Assembly: GCA_964473045.1 (NCBI GenBank)
Contig: CAYYMX010000029.1
Span: forward strand, 1 to 14,741
DNA length: 14,741 bases
From: CAYYMX01 sp964473045
GTDB lineage: Bacteria > Pseudomonadota > Alphaproteobacteria > Methylaequorales > Methylaequoraceae
Direction of reading: 5' to 3'
The notes below the pieces were generated by a model. The model saw only the letters and a program-made list of their open reading frames with translations. It was not told the origin of the DNA and did no database searches. The position numbers and the translations under genes are program-made. Of the stretch, positions 1-6,638 are shown in pieces (within the stretch, counting starts at the first letter, position 1; each line of letters starts with the position of its first letter).

Positions 1-301
1 CCAGTCTAACCTTTCTTATTTCATTAACCGATATTTCTTTTATAATCTTTTTATTTTGAACTGGATCATAACCACTTTTTCCCAAAGGATGACATTTGAT
101 CAATCTTTTAAAGGTCAAATATAACCCTTTTAAAAAACCAAACTTTTTTATAGACTCGATTGAATATTCAGAGCAAGTAGGTTGGAATCGACAATTCACA
201 CCAATTAAAGGAGAAATAAAATATTGATAAAATTTTAAAAAAATTATTAAAAAACAACTTGGTAGATTACTTTTTTTTAATTCTTTTCCAAGTTGTCCCA
301 T
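1..301 (-). CDS. yidD: YidD membrane protein insertion efficiency factor (3' end outside window)
   Basis: YidD is a small inner-membrane-associated protein linked to YidC-dependent insertion of membrane proteins. The frame reads 100 complete codons without a stop and runs off the left edge. The family signature is clear: FISPLIG (residues 28-34), CRFQPTCSEY (37-46), then KCHPLGKSGYDPV (69-81). A hydrophobic, amphipathic N-terminal stretch lies at about residues 17-34. The ATG at 301-299 is the only canonical start in frame. It lies inside the last codons of cysS, giving a 35-base overlap in a different frame and an N-terminus about ten residues longer than E. coli YidD. yidD usually sits beside rnpA and rpmH, but here it follows cysS. 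With 100 codons visible, the protein is probably nearly complete. Family identification is firm; the exact start is less so. Confidence 0.9.
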   Translation of the reverse strand, partial: MGQLGKELKKSNLPSCFLIIFLKFYQYFISPLIGVNCRFQPTCSEYSIESIKKFGFLKGLYLTFKRLIKCHPLGKSGYDPVQNKKIIKEISVNEIRKVRL

Positions 302-1670
302 TTTCCGTATCCTCTAATTCGATATCCAAATCTTTTAATTTTTCTCTTATTTGATCAGCTTTTAAAAAATCTCTTTCATTCCTAGCAATTTCTCTTTCTT
401 TTATCATTTCATTAATTAATTTTTTATCTAATCCATCAAGGCTACTATTAAATTTTTTACTACTGTTTATATTTTCTAAAACTATTCCAAGTGTTTTTAA
501 TGCCTTTAGAATTGCCGATTTAATTTTTTTTTTTTCAGATATTTTTTCTTTATTTATAGAATTAAACCATGCGTTTAAAATGCCCAAGGCACGTGGAGTA
601 TTCAAATCATCATAAACAGCATCTAAAAAAGTTGAAAATAACTTTTCCCCGCCTATTGAATCTTCCTTAATTTCTTTATTTTCTGAGATTATTTTAGAAA
701 ATCTTTCTAGTGTTCTTTCTGACTGGTTTAAAATATTAATTGACCAGTCAAGTGGCTGTCTATAATGAGATGAAATTAGACTAAGTCTTATCACTTCACC
801 AGAATATTTTTTTAATAAATCATTAACTAATTGAATATTTCCAAGTGATTTTGACATTTTCTCACCACTAAATGTTACAAAACCATTGTGAAACCAATAT
901 TTGCAGAAAGTCTCAGGTTTTGAATCTAAAGAAAATGCTGAACAACTTTGAGCTATCTCATTTTCATGGTGTGGAAATGTAAGATCAACTCCACCACAGT
1001 GGATGTCAAAAGGAATCCCAAGACATTTTTGAGACATAGCACTACATTCGATATGCCAACCCGGTCGCCCAACTCCCCATGGTGAATTCCATCCTGGTTC
1101 ATCTTTCTTACTTGGTTTCCATAAAATAAAATCCTGAGAATTTCTTTTGTAACTAGCTACCTCCACTCTACTACCAGCTATTTGCTCATCTTTCGAGCGC
1201 CTAGAAAGTATTCCATAAAATTTATATTTTTTAACATCAAATAAAACATTCTCATCGGCGATATAAGCACATTGGTTTTTAATTAATTTCTCAATTATTT
1301 TAATCATCTCTTGTATAAAATCTGTAGCTTTTGGCTGTATGTTTGGTTTATCAACACCAAGATTCTTCATATCTTCATTATAAATTCTATGAAATTTTTC
1401 AGTTATTTTTTTTATTGGCTCTTTAGCTTGATTCGCTGCTTCAATAATTTTATCGTCAACATCAGTAATGTTCGAAACAAAATCAACAGTTTTGTATTTA
1501 GTTTTTAAAACTTTAACCAACAGATCACAAACTACTGCCATTCTAGCATTTCCAATATGGGCAAAACTGTAGACCGTTGGACCACAAGCATAAATTCTAA
1601 TTTTGTTTTGATTAATTGGTTTAAATTCAGATTTTTTTCTAGTAAGACTATTAAATAATGATATATGCAT
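267..1670 (-). CDS. cysS: Cysteinyl-tRNA synthetase
   Basis: Class I aminoacyl-tRNA synthetase that charges tRNA-Cys with cysteine in the cytoplasm. It has 467 residues, close to the usual length (about 460). The HIGH-type motif reads HIGN at residues 38-41, after ACGPTVYS (28-35). The KMSKS loop is at 271-275. The four zinc-binding residues of the family are visible as C29, C209 (in HIECSAMS), H234 and E238 (in HHENE). The C-terminal part is lysine-rich, as expected for the tRNA-binding helical domain. The ATG start at 1670 lies 16 bases after the stop of the small upstream gene, so it is probably in the same transcript. The 3' end overlaps the start of yidD. The gene appears intact and ordinary. 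Confidence 0.97.
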   Translation of the reverse strand: MHISLFNSLTRKKSEFKPINQNKIRIYACGPTVYSFAHIGNARMAVVCDLLVKVLKTKYKTVDFVSNITDVDDKIIEAANQAKEPIKKITEKFHRIYNEDMKNLGVDKPNIQPKATDFIQEMIKIIEKLIKNQCAYIADENVLFDVKKYKFYGILSRRSKDEQIAGSRVEVASYKRNSQDFILWKPSKKDEPGWNSPWGVGRPGWHIECSAMSQKCLGIPFDIHCGGVDLTFPHHENEIAQSCSAFSLDSKPETFCKYWFHNGFVTFSGEKMSKSLGNIQLVNDLLKKYSGEVIRLSLISSHYRQPLDWSINILNQSERTLERFSKIISENKEIKEDSIGGEKLFSTFLDAVYDDLNTPRALGILNAWFNSINKEKISEKKKIKSAILKALKTLGIVLENINSSKKFNSSLDGLDKKLINEMIKEREIARNERDFLKADQIREKLKDLDIELEDTENGTTWKRIKKK

Positions 1671-1686
1671 ATATTTTTCTAGTTTT

Positions 1687-1866
1687 TTAAAGTTTTTTTA
1701 TTTTTGACCTAAAATTATCATCGATTAAAAAATAAAAACCGTTTTCTTCATGAATAGAAGAGCCTGAATTATGAAAGTCTTTTATGTGTTTAACAAACCT
1801 TTCAATATCATTAATTTTATATTCTTTGTTGTTCAAATCAAAAATAACAAGTTCTTTTTTACTCAT
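1687..1866 (-). CDS. Small hypothetical protein (59 aa), overlapping the upstream gene
   Basis: Product not recognised. It is a soluble 59-residue protein with mixed charge, no signal peptide and no membrane segment. A middle section (ERFVKHIKDFH) is probably helical. I chose the ATG at 1866-1864 rather than the longer ATG at 1926, because the longer form would run through the end of the upstream 66-residue gene in another frame. The chosen start sits in TATGAGTAA, where the upstream stop TAA follows only two bases after the ATG. That arrangement suggests translational coupling to the DUF4177-like gene. The cysS start follows 16 bases after its stop. The function is unknown; coupling hints that the two small proteins act together. 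Confidence 0.55.
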   Translation of the reverse strand: MSKKELVIFDLNNKEYKINDIERFVKHIKDFHNSGSSIHEENGFYFLIDDNFRSKIKKL

Positions 1867-2059
1867 ACTTTTTAAAAATATATCTGTATCTAGAGCTCTT
1901 ACCATCTTTATTAGTATTATTTTCACCCATATCTAAGACAGTAACAAGTTCATAACCATTTACTCCAAAATTTACATTTAAATTGGACTGAACATCTTTA
2001 TTGTTGTGATGCTCAATATTTGGATAATCTATAATTTTGTAATTAATTTTTTTAGTCAT
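1859..2059 (-). CDS. Small DUF4177-like protein (66 aa)
   Basis: A short soluble protein. It starts with a YKIIDYPN strand, has GYELVTVLDMG in the middle (about residues 35-45) and ends YRYIFKKYE. This pattern resembles the DUF4177 family, whose members carry a 'GWELV' strand followed by a final 'YVFKR' strand; here W is replaced by Y. The similarity is judged by eye only and the biochemical role of that family is not established. The ATG at 2059 lies 11 bases after the stop of the secreted-protein gene upstream. The stop at 1861-1859 overlaps the start of the 59-residue gene by 8 bases. No signal peptide or membrane segment is seen. Confidence 0.6.
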   Translation of the reverse strand: MTKKINYKIIDYPNIEHHNNKDVQSNLNVNFGVNGYELVTVLDMGENNTNKDGKSSRYRYIFKKYE

Positions 2060-2070
2060 TTTGTAATATT

Positions 2071-2619
2071 TTATTCATTTTTTTTTCTAATTTTTTTACA
2101 TAAACCTGATAATGTGTGTAAAGTTTCTCTATGAGTAAATTTATTCTTATTTAATTCTCCATCGTAAATCTCTCCAAAATCAGAAGAATAAAAAAAGTTT
2201 CCACCATAATCTAAATTAAACACATCAGTCTTTTTTTGAGTATCAATACAGGTAAATGATCTTTCTTGCTTCCGATCATACCTTATATCAAATCTCCATG
2301 AGCATTCCATAATATCACTATATCTATAAGCTACATTCTTCATAATTGTCATCTCAAGAAAGTGAGAACTTTTAGAAATATAGTAACCATCTTTTTCTTT
2401 TTTTTCTGCAATTATATCTTTAATTATGTCTTCCCTACTTCGTGACAATTTTATTTTAAAATTCATCAAACCTAAATCCTGAATTATTTCATTTCGATCT
2501 CTACCTATAAATTCAAAACCATGACTTTTTTGAGTTTGACAAAAATAAAATTCTTCACTTACTGACAGATTTGGAAAAATAACGCAAAGAATGATTTGAA
2601 AAACTAACAATTTTTTCAT
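2071..2619 (-). CDS. Secreted protein of unknown function (182 aa)
   Basis: No named family recognised. The N-terminus is a typical signal peptide: MKK, a hydrophobic run to about residue 17, and a probable cleavage near SVS-EE (around residue 21). It is therefore likely periplasmic. The mature part begins with a cysteine-containing strand (YFCQTQK) and the motif KSHGFEF. That motif recurs as KKHGFEF in the 129-residue secreted protein at 3464-3853. Four further cysteines or more lie downstream, including MECSW, FTCID and GLCKK, so disulfides are possible. It lies 86 bases after arsC, in a gap that could hold its own promoter, and 11 bases before the DUF4177-like gene. It looks like one member of a family of small secreted proteins present in this window. 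Confidence 0.75.
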   Translation of the reverse strand: MKKLLVFQIILCVIFPNLSVSEEFYFCQTQKSHGFEFIGRDRNEIIQDLGLMNFKIKLSRSREDIIKDIIAEKKEKDGYYISKSSHFLEMTIMKNVAYRYSDIMECSWRFDIRYDRKQERSFTCIDTQKKTDVFNLDYGGNFFYSSDFGEIYDGELNKNKFTHRETLHTLSGLCKKIRKKNE

Positions 2620-2705
2620 TGTAATAATCTTAACAAATAAAATTTACTCTCTCTACCCTTAAGAACCCAATTAGTCTTCATTAAAACTATATATTTCAAA
2701 AAATT

Positions 2706-3047
2706 TCAAATATAATCTAAAACTTTTTCAGGAGGCCTACAGATATGATATTTTTTGCCATCAAAAAATATAGGTCTTTGAATACATTTAGGAAATTTAA
2801 GAAGGAAATCGACAACTTTTTCCTTATTATCAAAGTCGATAAACTTATTTTCTTTAAAATCTGACTCGCTAGTTCTTATCAGAAGTTCTAAAGAATCCTT
2901 TAAACCAAAAACCAACTCTTTCATACTTTTCTTATTAATTTGGATCTTAAGATATTCAATCTTTTCAAAATTAACTTTTCTATCTTCCAGAAGTTTTAAA
3001 CAATCTCTGGATTTTGAACATCTATTATTATGATATAATTTGTACAT
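2706..3047 (-). CDS. arsC: ArsC/Spx-family thioredoxin-fold protein (arsenate reductase-like)
   Basis: A protein of 113 residues with a full-length ArsC fold. The catalytic cysteine is C10, in NNRCSKSR. Arginines R58, R91 (in IQRPIFF) and R104 (in CRPPEKVL) match the three arginines that bind arsenate in plasmid R773 ArsC (C12, R60, R94, R107). The family reduces arsenate using glutathione and glutaredoxin, but it also contains members of unknown substrate, such as YffB. No other ars gene (arsB, acr3, arsR) is nearby, so arsenate reduction is an inference from the residues. An N-terminal CxxS (C10-S13) and a second cysteine at C16 are visible. The start follows 15 bases after the stop of the membrane protein upstream. 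Confidence 0.85.
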   Translation of the reverse strand: MYKLYHNNRCSKSRDCLKLLEDRKVNFEKIEYLKIQINKKSMKELVFGLKDSLELLIRTSESDFKENKFIDFDNKEKVVDFLLKFPKCIQRPIFFDGKKYHICRPPEKVLDYI

Positions 3048-3062
3048 CTAATTACATCTAAA

Positions 3063-3335
3063 CTACTTCTTATAAAATTTTCTGTAAACCTCTAAAACAA
3101 ATCTTAAAATTAACGTAAATAATATTAATGTTAAAATTGGAATAACTAAAAAAATAAATGAATAGACTAAAAAAAGACCAAGGTCATTCAGTACAAAATA
3201 ATCATCTGAAGTAAAAGTTACAAAAGCAAACGTTCCTGAGATAAAAATCAAAGAAAAGACTAATATTCTTAATAGTATCTCTAAATAAGAAATATCTTTT
3301 CCCAGCATAAAATTTATTAATTTGTGTTTTTTCAC
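3063..3335 (-). CDS. Small two-helix membrane protein (90 aa)
   Basis: Not recognised. The protein has a basic N-terminus (MKKHK), a first hydrophobic segment at about residues 19-42, a short polar linker containing SDDYF, a second long hydrophobic segment at about 52-82, and a basic tail ending RKFYKK. By the positive-inside rule both ends would face the cytoplasm. It is the first gene of the leftward run that continues into arsC, 15 bases downstream. The 128-base intergenic region just upstream holds the DnaA-box-like cluster. A function cannot be assigned. Confidence 0.7.
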   Translation of the reverse strand: MKKHKLINFMLGKDISYLEILLRILVFSLIFISGTFAFVTFTSDDYFVLNDLGLFLVYSFIFLVIPILTLILFTLILRFVLEVYRKFYKK

Positions 3336-3341
3336 TTAAAC

Positions 3342-3403
3342 TTTTCCACAATTACCAGTAATATATTTATCCACAAAAAATCGACTTATCCCCACTTTTC
3401 ACA
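3342..3403 (+). other. Cluster of DnaA-box-like 9-mers in an intergenic region
   Basis: Three 9-mers on the same strand match or nearly match the DnaA box consensus TTATCCACA: TTTTCCACA at 3342-3350 (one mismatch), TTATCCACA at 3367-3375 (exact) and TTATCCCCA at 3386-3394 (one mismatch). A fourth, shorter element, TTTTCACA, lies at 3396-3403. They fall in the 128-base AT-rich gap between the 90-residue membrane protein and the next gene. Such clusters mark oriC, DnaA-titrating sites or DnaA-regulated promoters. An isolated 8-of-9 match, TTATCCACT, also occurs at 5718-5726. The sequence matches are seen directly; the function is inferred. Confidence 0.35.
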
Positions 3404-3463
3404 TTCAGAATACTAGAAAAAAGCAGAAAAGATCCTAGTAAACCTATAATTAATCTTATTTAT

Positions 3464-3853
3464 TTAATTTTTCTCCTGATGATTTTTTTTTAATTTTTTA
3501 AAATATTCTATAATTGGTGTATCTAAAATTGCACATCTCAATCTTTTGTTATCATTTATATATAAGCTTGCTCTATTAATTGTTATAAAAATTTTATTAA
3601 CTGATCCTAATCTTTCAAGATAAACATAATTCTTATCAGTTAGATAATGAAAGTTTGTCCCCTTTTCTTGAATATTACCATTTTCAACACTAAAAATATG
3701 CTCAGAAAAAAATTGCTTGTCCAAAAATTCAAAACCATGCTTTTTTTTACCAATACTACAAACCAGTTTAAGTCCAGTTAAGTTTTTATGATGTTTTGAT
3801 TTTGCATCAAAAAAGATAAAGAAACACACTAAAATCATTAAGAGTTTTTTCAT
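3464..3853 (-). CDS. Small secreted protein, GFEF-type family (129 aa)
   Basis: Unknown function. The signal peptide is MKKLLMILVCFFIFF..., with cleavage probably near residue 17-19. The mature part begins with LVCSIGKKKHGFEFL, which resembles the start of the mature 182-residue protein at 2071-2619. The C-terminal half has an INRASLYI strand, then RCAILD, then a basic tail with YFKKLKK. This closely parallels the C-terminal half of the 139-residue protein at 5112-5531 (IDRKTLHL, KCEITE, FEKKLEK). Two conserved cysteines, one near each end of the domain, could form a disulfide. It is probably a periplasmic domain of about 100 residues. The divergent gene at 3996 leaves a 142-base region for two promoters. 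Confidence 0.72.
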   Translation of the reverse strand: MKKLLMILVCFFIFFDAKSKHHKNLTGLKLVCSIGKKKHGFEFLDKQFFSEHIFSVENGNIQEKGTNFHYLTDKNYVYLERLGSVNKIFITINRASLYINDNKRLRCAILDTPIIEYFKKLKKNHQEKN

Positions 3854-3995
3854 ACAATAAATTTTTTTAATTTAATTCAAACTTCAATAAAATAACGATC
3901 TTGAAATTCAACAATTTCTATATCTTTTTTTGATTTTATATACATTAGTTCTTTTCCGTTTATTAATTCTACTTAAATCTATAGAATAAAAAAAC

Positions 3996-4401
3996 ATGAG
4001 AAAATTGTTTTCCATAATTTTTTTTACTTTTCTTTTTACTCCTTTATTTTGTTTTAGTGAATGGTTTAGACTATTCACAATTGATGCAGGGGATTTATAT
4101 TTGGAAACCAATTCGATTAAACGAGTAGGCAATAAAGTTTTTTTTTCTCAGTTAGTTAATTATCGAAAAAAACAATCAAATAGAATGCTATCATTTAAGA
4201 TAAATTCTGAAATAGATTGCTCTAACCTTAAGATAAGAGATTTAAATTACGAAACATTTNNNNNNNNNNNNNNNAGAAAAGATGGGTAAAGGGACTAATT
4301 TTTATAAAGGAAAACCAAACAAAAATTGGAAAATTTCTAAATCTGGCTCAAGTGTACATTTTCTAAATAAAATTTTATGCGATAGAGTTGTAAGGAAATA
4401 G
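3996..4401 (+). CDS. Secreted surface-adhesin-E-like protein, interrupted by an assembly gap
   Basis: The N-terminus is a signal peptide (MRKLFSIIFFTFLF..., with CFSEW near the cleavage site). The mature part reads WFRLFTIDAGDLYLETNSI, then KVFFSQLVNY, then EIDCSNLKIRDLNYE. This follows the layout of the surface_adhesin_E-type domain: 'W', 'YYID..SI', 'V.FW...Y', 'iDC....R'. Fifteen Ns at 4260-4274 break the frame. After the gap, the matching C-terminus (EKMGKG, NWKIS, ILCDRVVRK, ending at TAG 4399-4401) is in a frame shifted by one base from the start. The true gap length is therefore not 15 and should leave remainder 2 when divided by 3 (for example 14 or 17). The gene is probably intact in the organism. 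Family assignment is by eye, and the adhesin name does not prove a role in adhesion. Confidence 0.6.
4260..4274. other. Assembly gap (15 Ns)
   Basis: Fifteen undetermined bases inside the secreted-protein gene at 3996-4401. The coding frames on the two sides differ by one base, so the stated gap size is not the real one. Confidence 0.99.
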
Positions 4402-4446
4402 TTTTTTGAATTTTTTTTTTACCCAAGGTTTGTGGTACTATAAATT

Positions 4447-5106
4447 ATGACAAAAATTTACGGCAAGAATCATAGAAAACTTCAAGATACTTTTAATTCC
4501 AGAAATATGGCAGATAGACTTGAAGGATTAATTGTTAAAAAAGAGTTTGATGATGATGCTAAGGAATTTATTAAATCAAGAGATATGTTCTTTTTATCTA
4601 CAATTGACCACAATAATAGACCTACTGTCTCGTATAAAGGTGGCGACCCTGGGTTTGTATCCGTAATTGACAAAACGACTTTAGCTTTTCCTAGTTACGA
4701 TGGAAATGGAATGTTTTATTCTTTAGGTAATATAGAACAAAACAAAAAAGTTGGTATGCTTTTTATTTCCTTTGAAAAACCTCACCGTCTAAGAGTACAC
4801 GGTGAAGCTTCAATTTCTAAAAAAGACCCCTTAATGACAAAATATAAAGAAGCGGATTTAATTGTAAGAGTAAAATTAACTGATTTTTGGCAAAATTGTC
4901 CAAGATATATCCATAAATATATTAAACAAGACCAATCTAAATATGTACCTCGAGAAAATTCTGAAACCCCTATTGCTGGATGGAAGAAAACAGACATAGT
5001 TAATGATGTTTTGCCAGCTAAGGATAAACAAAAGGTAAAAAAAGAAGATATAATTGGAATTGGCGAATGGATGGATAAAGTAAAATCGGGTGACCCCTCG
5101 GCTTAA
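4447..5106 (+). CDS. FMN-binding split-barrel protein, pyridoxamine-5'-phosphate-oxidase-like
   Basis: A protein of 219 residues. An N-terminal helical part of about 45 residues is followed by the split-barrel strands MFFLSTIDHNNRPTVSYKGG, then DGNGMFYSLGNIEQN and KKVGMLFISF, then RLRVHGEA, with CPRYIHKY further on. This order is typical of the PNPOx-like flavin (FMN) or F420 binding fold found in stand-alone 'pyridoxamine 5'-phosphate oxidase family' proteins. It is not the canonical PdxH, whose C-terminal pattern is missing. The substrate is unknown. There is no clear ribosome binding site. A TACTAT element at 4436-4441 lies just before the ATG, so a near-leaderless transcript is possible. 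It converges with the secreted-protein gene on the other strand, with stop codons 5 bases apart. Confidence 0.85.
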   Translation: MTKIYGKNHRKLQDTFNSRNMADRLEGLIVKKEFDDDAKEFIKSRDMFFLSTIDHNNRPTVSYKGGDPGFVSVIDKTTLAFPSYDGNGMFYSLGNIEQNKKVGMLFISFEKPHRLRVHGEASISKKDPLMTKYKEADLIVRVKLTDFWQNCPRYIHKYIKQDQSKYVPRENSETPIAGWKKTDIVNDVLPAKDKQKVKKEDIIGIGEWMDKVKSGDPSA

Positions 5107-5111
5107 AAAGT

Positions 5112-5531
5112 TTATAGAATATTTTCTTCTCGTCTCTTTTTTTTTAGTTTTTCAAGTTTTTTTTCAAACTCAATTTTCATATCAACTTCAGTAATTTCAC
5201 ATTTTTCACTAATTTTTTTTTTTTCCAAGTGTAAAGTTTTTCTATCTATTTTGATCGTATTATCATCTCCTTTTAATTTTATCCATACACTCCTTACATC
5301 AGTCCAATATTGCCCAATTCTTTTTTCAATCTTAAAGAGTACAGAATTTAGTTCGCGAATTTCAACTTTTTTATTCTTGAGAAAAACAATAAAAGCTGGA
5401 TATGACGAATCTTTGTTACATAATATTTTTTTTCCATTCAAATCAACATTATCAAAGTCTTCTGCTCGCAGTTGAAATGAAATAATTACACAAAACACTA
5501 TAAGTAAAATTTCCTTCACAATAACATCCAC
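5112..5531 (-). CDS. Small secreted protein, same family as the 129-aa gene (139 aa)
   Basis: Unknown function. The hydrophobic N-terminus (EILLIVFCVIISF) ends in LRA-ED, a probable signal peptidase I site near residue 23. An in-frame GTG four codons in (VKEILL...) is an alternative start that gives a more usual signal peptide. The mature part has ILCNKD near its start, KVEIREL and VWIKL strands, then IKIDRKTLHL, KCEITE and a highly charged coiled-coil-like tail (FEKKLEKLKKKRREE). The last third parallels the 129-residue protein at 3464-3853. It is probably periplasmic. About 195 bases lie upstream before the methyltransferase stop, enough for a private promoter. Confidence 0.72.
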   Translation of the reverse strand: MDVIVKEILLIVFCVIISFQLRAEDFDNVDLNGKKILCNKDSSYPAFIVFLKNKKVEIRELNSVLFKIEKRIGQYWTDVRSVWIKLKGDDNTIKIDRKTLHLEKKKISEKCEITEVDMKIEFEKKLEKLKKKRREENIL

Positions 5532-5726
5532 AGTAAAAAGAAAATAATAAAATCAAAAATTATAACTTTAATAAAATCAATCATATTTTGGAACAACTTT
5601 GATAACTCACTTCTTCATTGTATATGACATAAGTCCCCTTACTCTATCGTCCTTGTTGTAATTCTGAACTTTTTTTAATATTGTCGTTCAAATAAACTAC
5701 AACTTTCGAACAATAACTTATCCACT
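5532..5726. other. Intergenic region, no supported gene
   Basis: This AT-rich stretch separates the methyltransferase stop from the start of the small secreted gene, both on the minus strand. I see no RNA gene and no good hairpin terminator. It holds one isolated DnaA-box-like 9-mer (5718-5726). It also holds a short minus-strand frame ending at 5607 that looks coding-like but lacks an upstream start codon. Confidence 0.4.
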
Positions 5727-6638
5727 TCATTTAATTTTAATATCATTCCTAACTAATATTATTAGCCTATTATTATCATATCCCTCTGTGAATTTATTAA
5801 AATGATCAGAATCAATAATTTTTATATATTCAAAATACTTAAACAACGATTTAAGTTCCTTGTAAAATTTTTCCTCACTATAATTTTCATCATATGTACG
5901 AATATCCTCTATTATTAAATGTCCACCAGTTTTTAAATATTTAAAACACGTTTTAACAATCTTTATCTGATCAATAAAATCGTGGCTACTATCATCTATA
6001 ATAATATCAAATTCAATTCCTTGTTTTTTTAATTGAGCAAACTTGTAATTCATGGTGAATTCATCTCTGACATCAAGTTTATGATAATATACTTTTTTAA
6101 GATTTTCTTTTTTTGCTTTATCAATCCAATCCTGTCTAAGTTCAAATCCATAGATATCTGCCTTTTTAAAGTATTCTCTCCATATACGTATAGAAGAATT
6201 TTCACAGACTCCAAATTCAGCTATGTTAATATTCTTTTTTTTATAATGGGCCAAAATTAAATCATAAATTGAGGTGTATGGATGTCGATGATAACGAAGG
6301 TTATACGGAGATTTATCATTAGATTCATTTTCTCCTAATTCACAAAGTTTAGATTTTGAAAAAGTAGTATCAATATATAATTTATCAATTTTTGATTTGG
6401 GATAAAATACTACTCCTCTTACAAAATCTAGAAAAGAAAAATCTTTAAGGTTAAAATCATTTATATCAATATCATAAATACTACTAAACTTTTCGAGCCA
6501 CCTTTTTAATATAATTTGGATATATTTTTTTTGAATAATTTTTGTAATACCAGATCCTTTATGATTTATATTTGCAAACCTAAATATAACTATACTAATA
6601 ACTTCTGTCCACTTTTCGGTTGAATGGTCATTCCAAAT
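5727..6638 (-). CDS. SAM-dependent methyltransferase, start codon unclear
   Basis: A class I Rossmann-fold methyltransferase, probably acting on a sugar or other small molecule. Visible features are SKLCELGE...SNDKS (about residues 96-109 from the proposed start), YHRHPYTSIYDLIL, the SAM-binding strand and loop IAEFGVCENSS, the acidic YGFEL strand, IIIDDSSHDF (the motif IV region) and GGHLIIEDI. The frame is open from 6656 to the TGA at 5729-5727. The first canonical start is a TTG at 6254, which would cut off the conserved LCELGE..HPYTSIY segment and begin almost at the SAM motif. I propose the ATT at 6638, which overlaps the glmS stop TAA by one base, as a non-canonical start. The alternative is that the 5' end is lost or mutated. 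Family identity is firm; substrate, start and integrity are not. Confidence 0.65.
   Translation of the reverse strand: MWNDHSTEKWTEVISIVIFRFANINHKGSGITKIIQKKYIQIILKRWLEKFSSIYDIDINDFNLKDFSFLDFVRGVVFYPKSKIDKLYIDTTFSKSKLCELGENESNDKSPYNLRYHRHPYTSIYDLILAHYKKKNINIAEFGVCENSSIRIWREYFKKADIYGFELRQDWIDKAKKENLKKVYYHKLDVRDEFTMNYKFAQLKKQGIEFDIIIDDSSHDFIDQIKIVKTCFKYLKTGGHLIIEDIRTYDENYSEEKFYKELKSLFKYFEYIKIIDSDHFNKFTEGYDNNRLIILVRNDIKIK

Noticed and set aside
1867..1926. Longer start (ATG at 1926) for the 59-residue gene
   Set aside because: It would read through the end of the DUF4177-like gene in another frame for 60 bases. The internal ATG at 1866 forms a standard overlapping start and stop.
3908..4132. 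Minus-strand frame of 74 codons opposite the adhesin-E-like gene
   Set aside because: It lies antisense to a gene with a good signal peptide and domain pattern; composition is typical of a shadow frame.
4402..4446. Poly-T runs after 4401 as an intrinsic terminator
   Set aside because: No GC-rich hairpin precedes the T-runs, and long T-runs are common throughout this window.
5607..5680. Short minus-strand frame reading NYNKDDRVRGLMSYTMKK before a stop at 5607
   Set aside because: It looks coding-like, but the frame opens only about 30 codons upstream after a TGA and has no start codon before the late Met. It could be a gene remnant; there is too little to call.
5718..5726. Single DnaA-box-like TTATCCACT as a second origin site
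   Set aside because: One isolated 8-of-9 match is expected by chance in AT-rich sequence.
6590..6631. ATG at 6631 just after the glmS stop as the methyltransferase start
   Set aside because: It is in a different frame and stops after 13 codons. It would need a frameshift for which no slippery run is visible.
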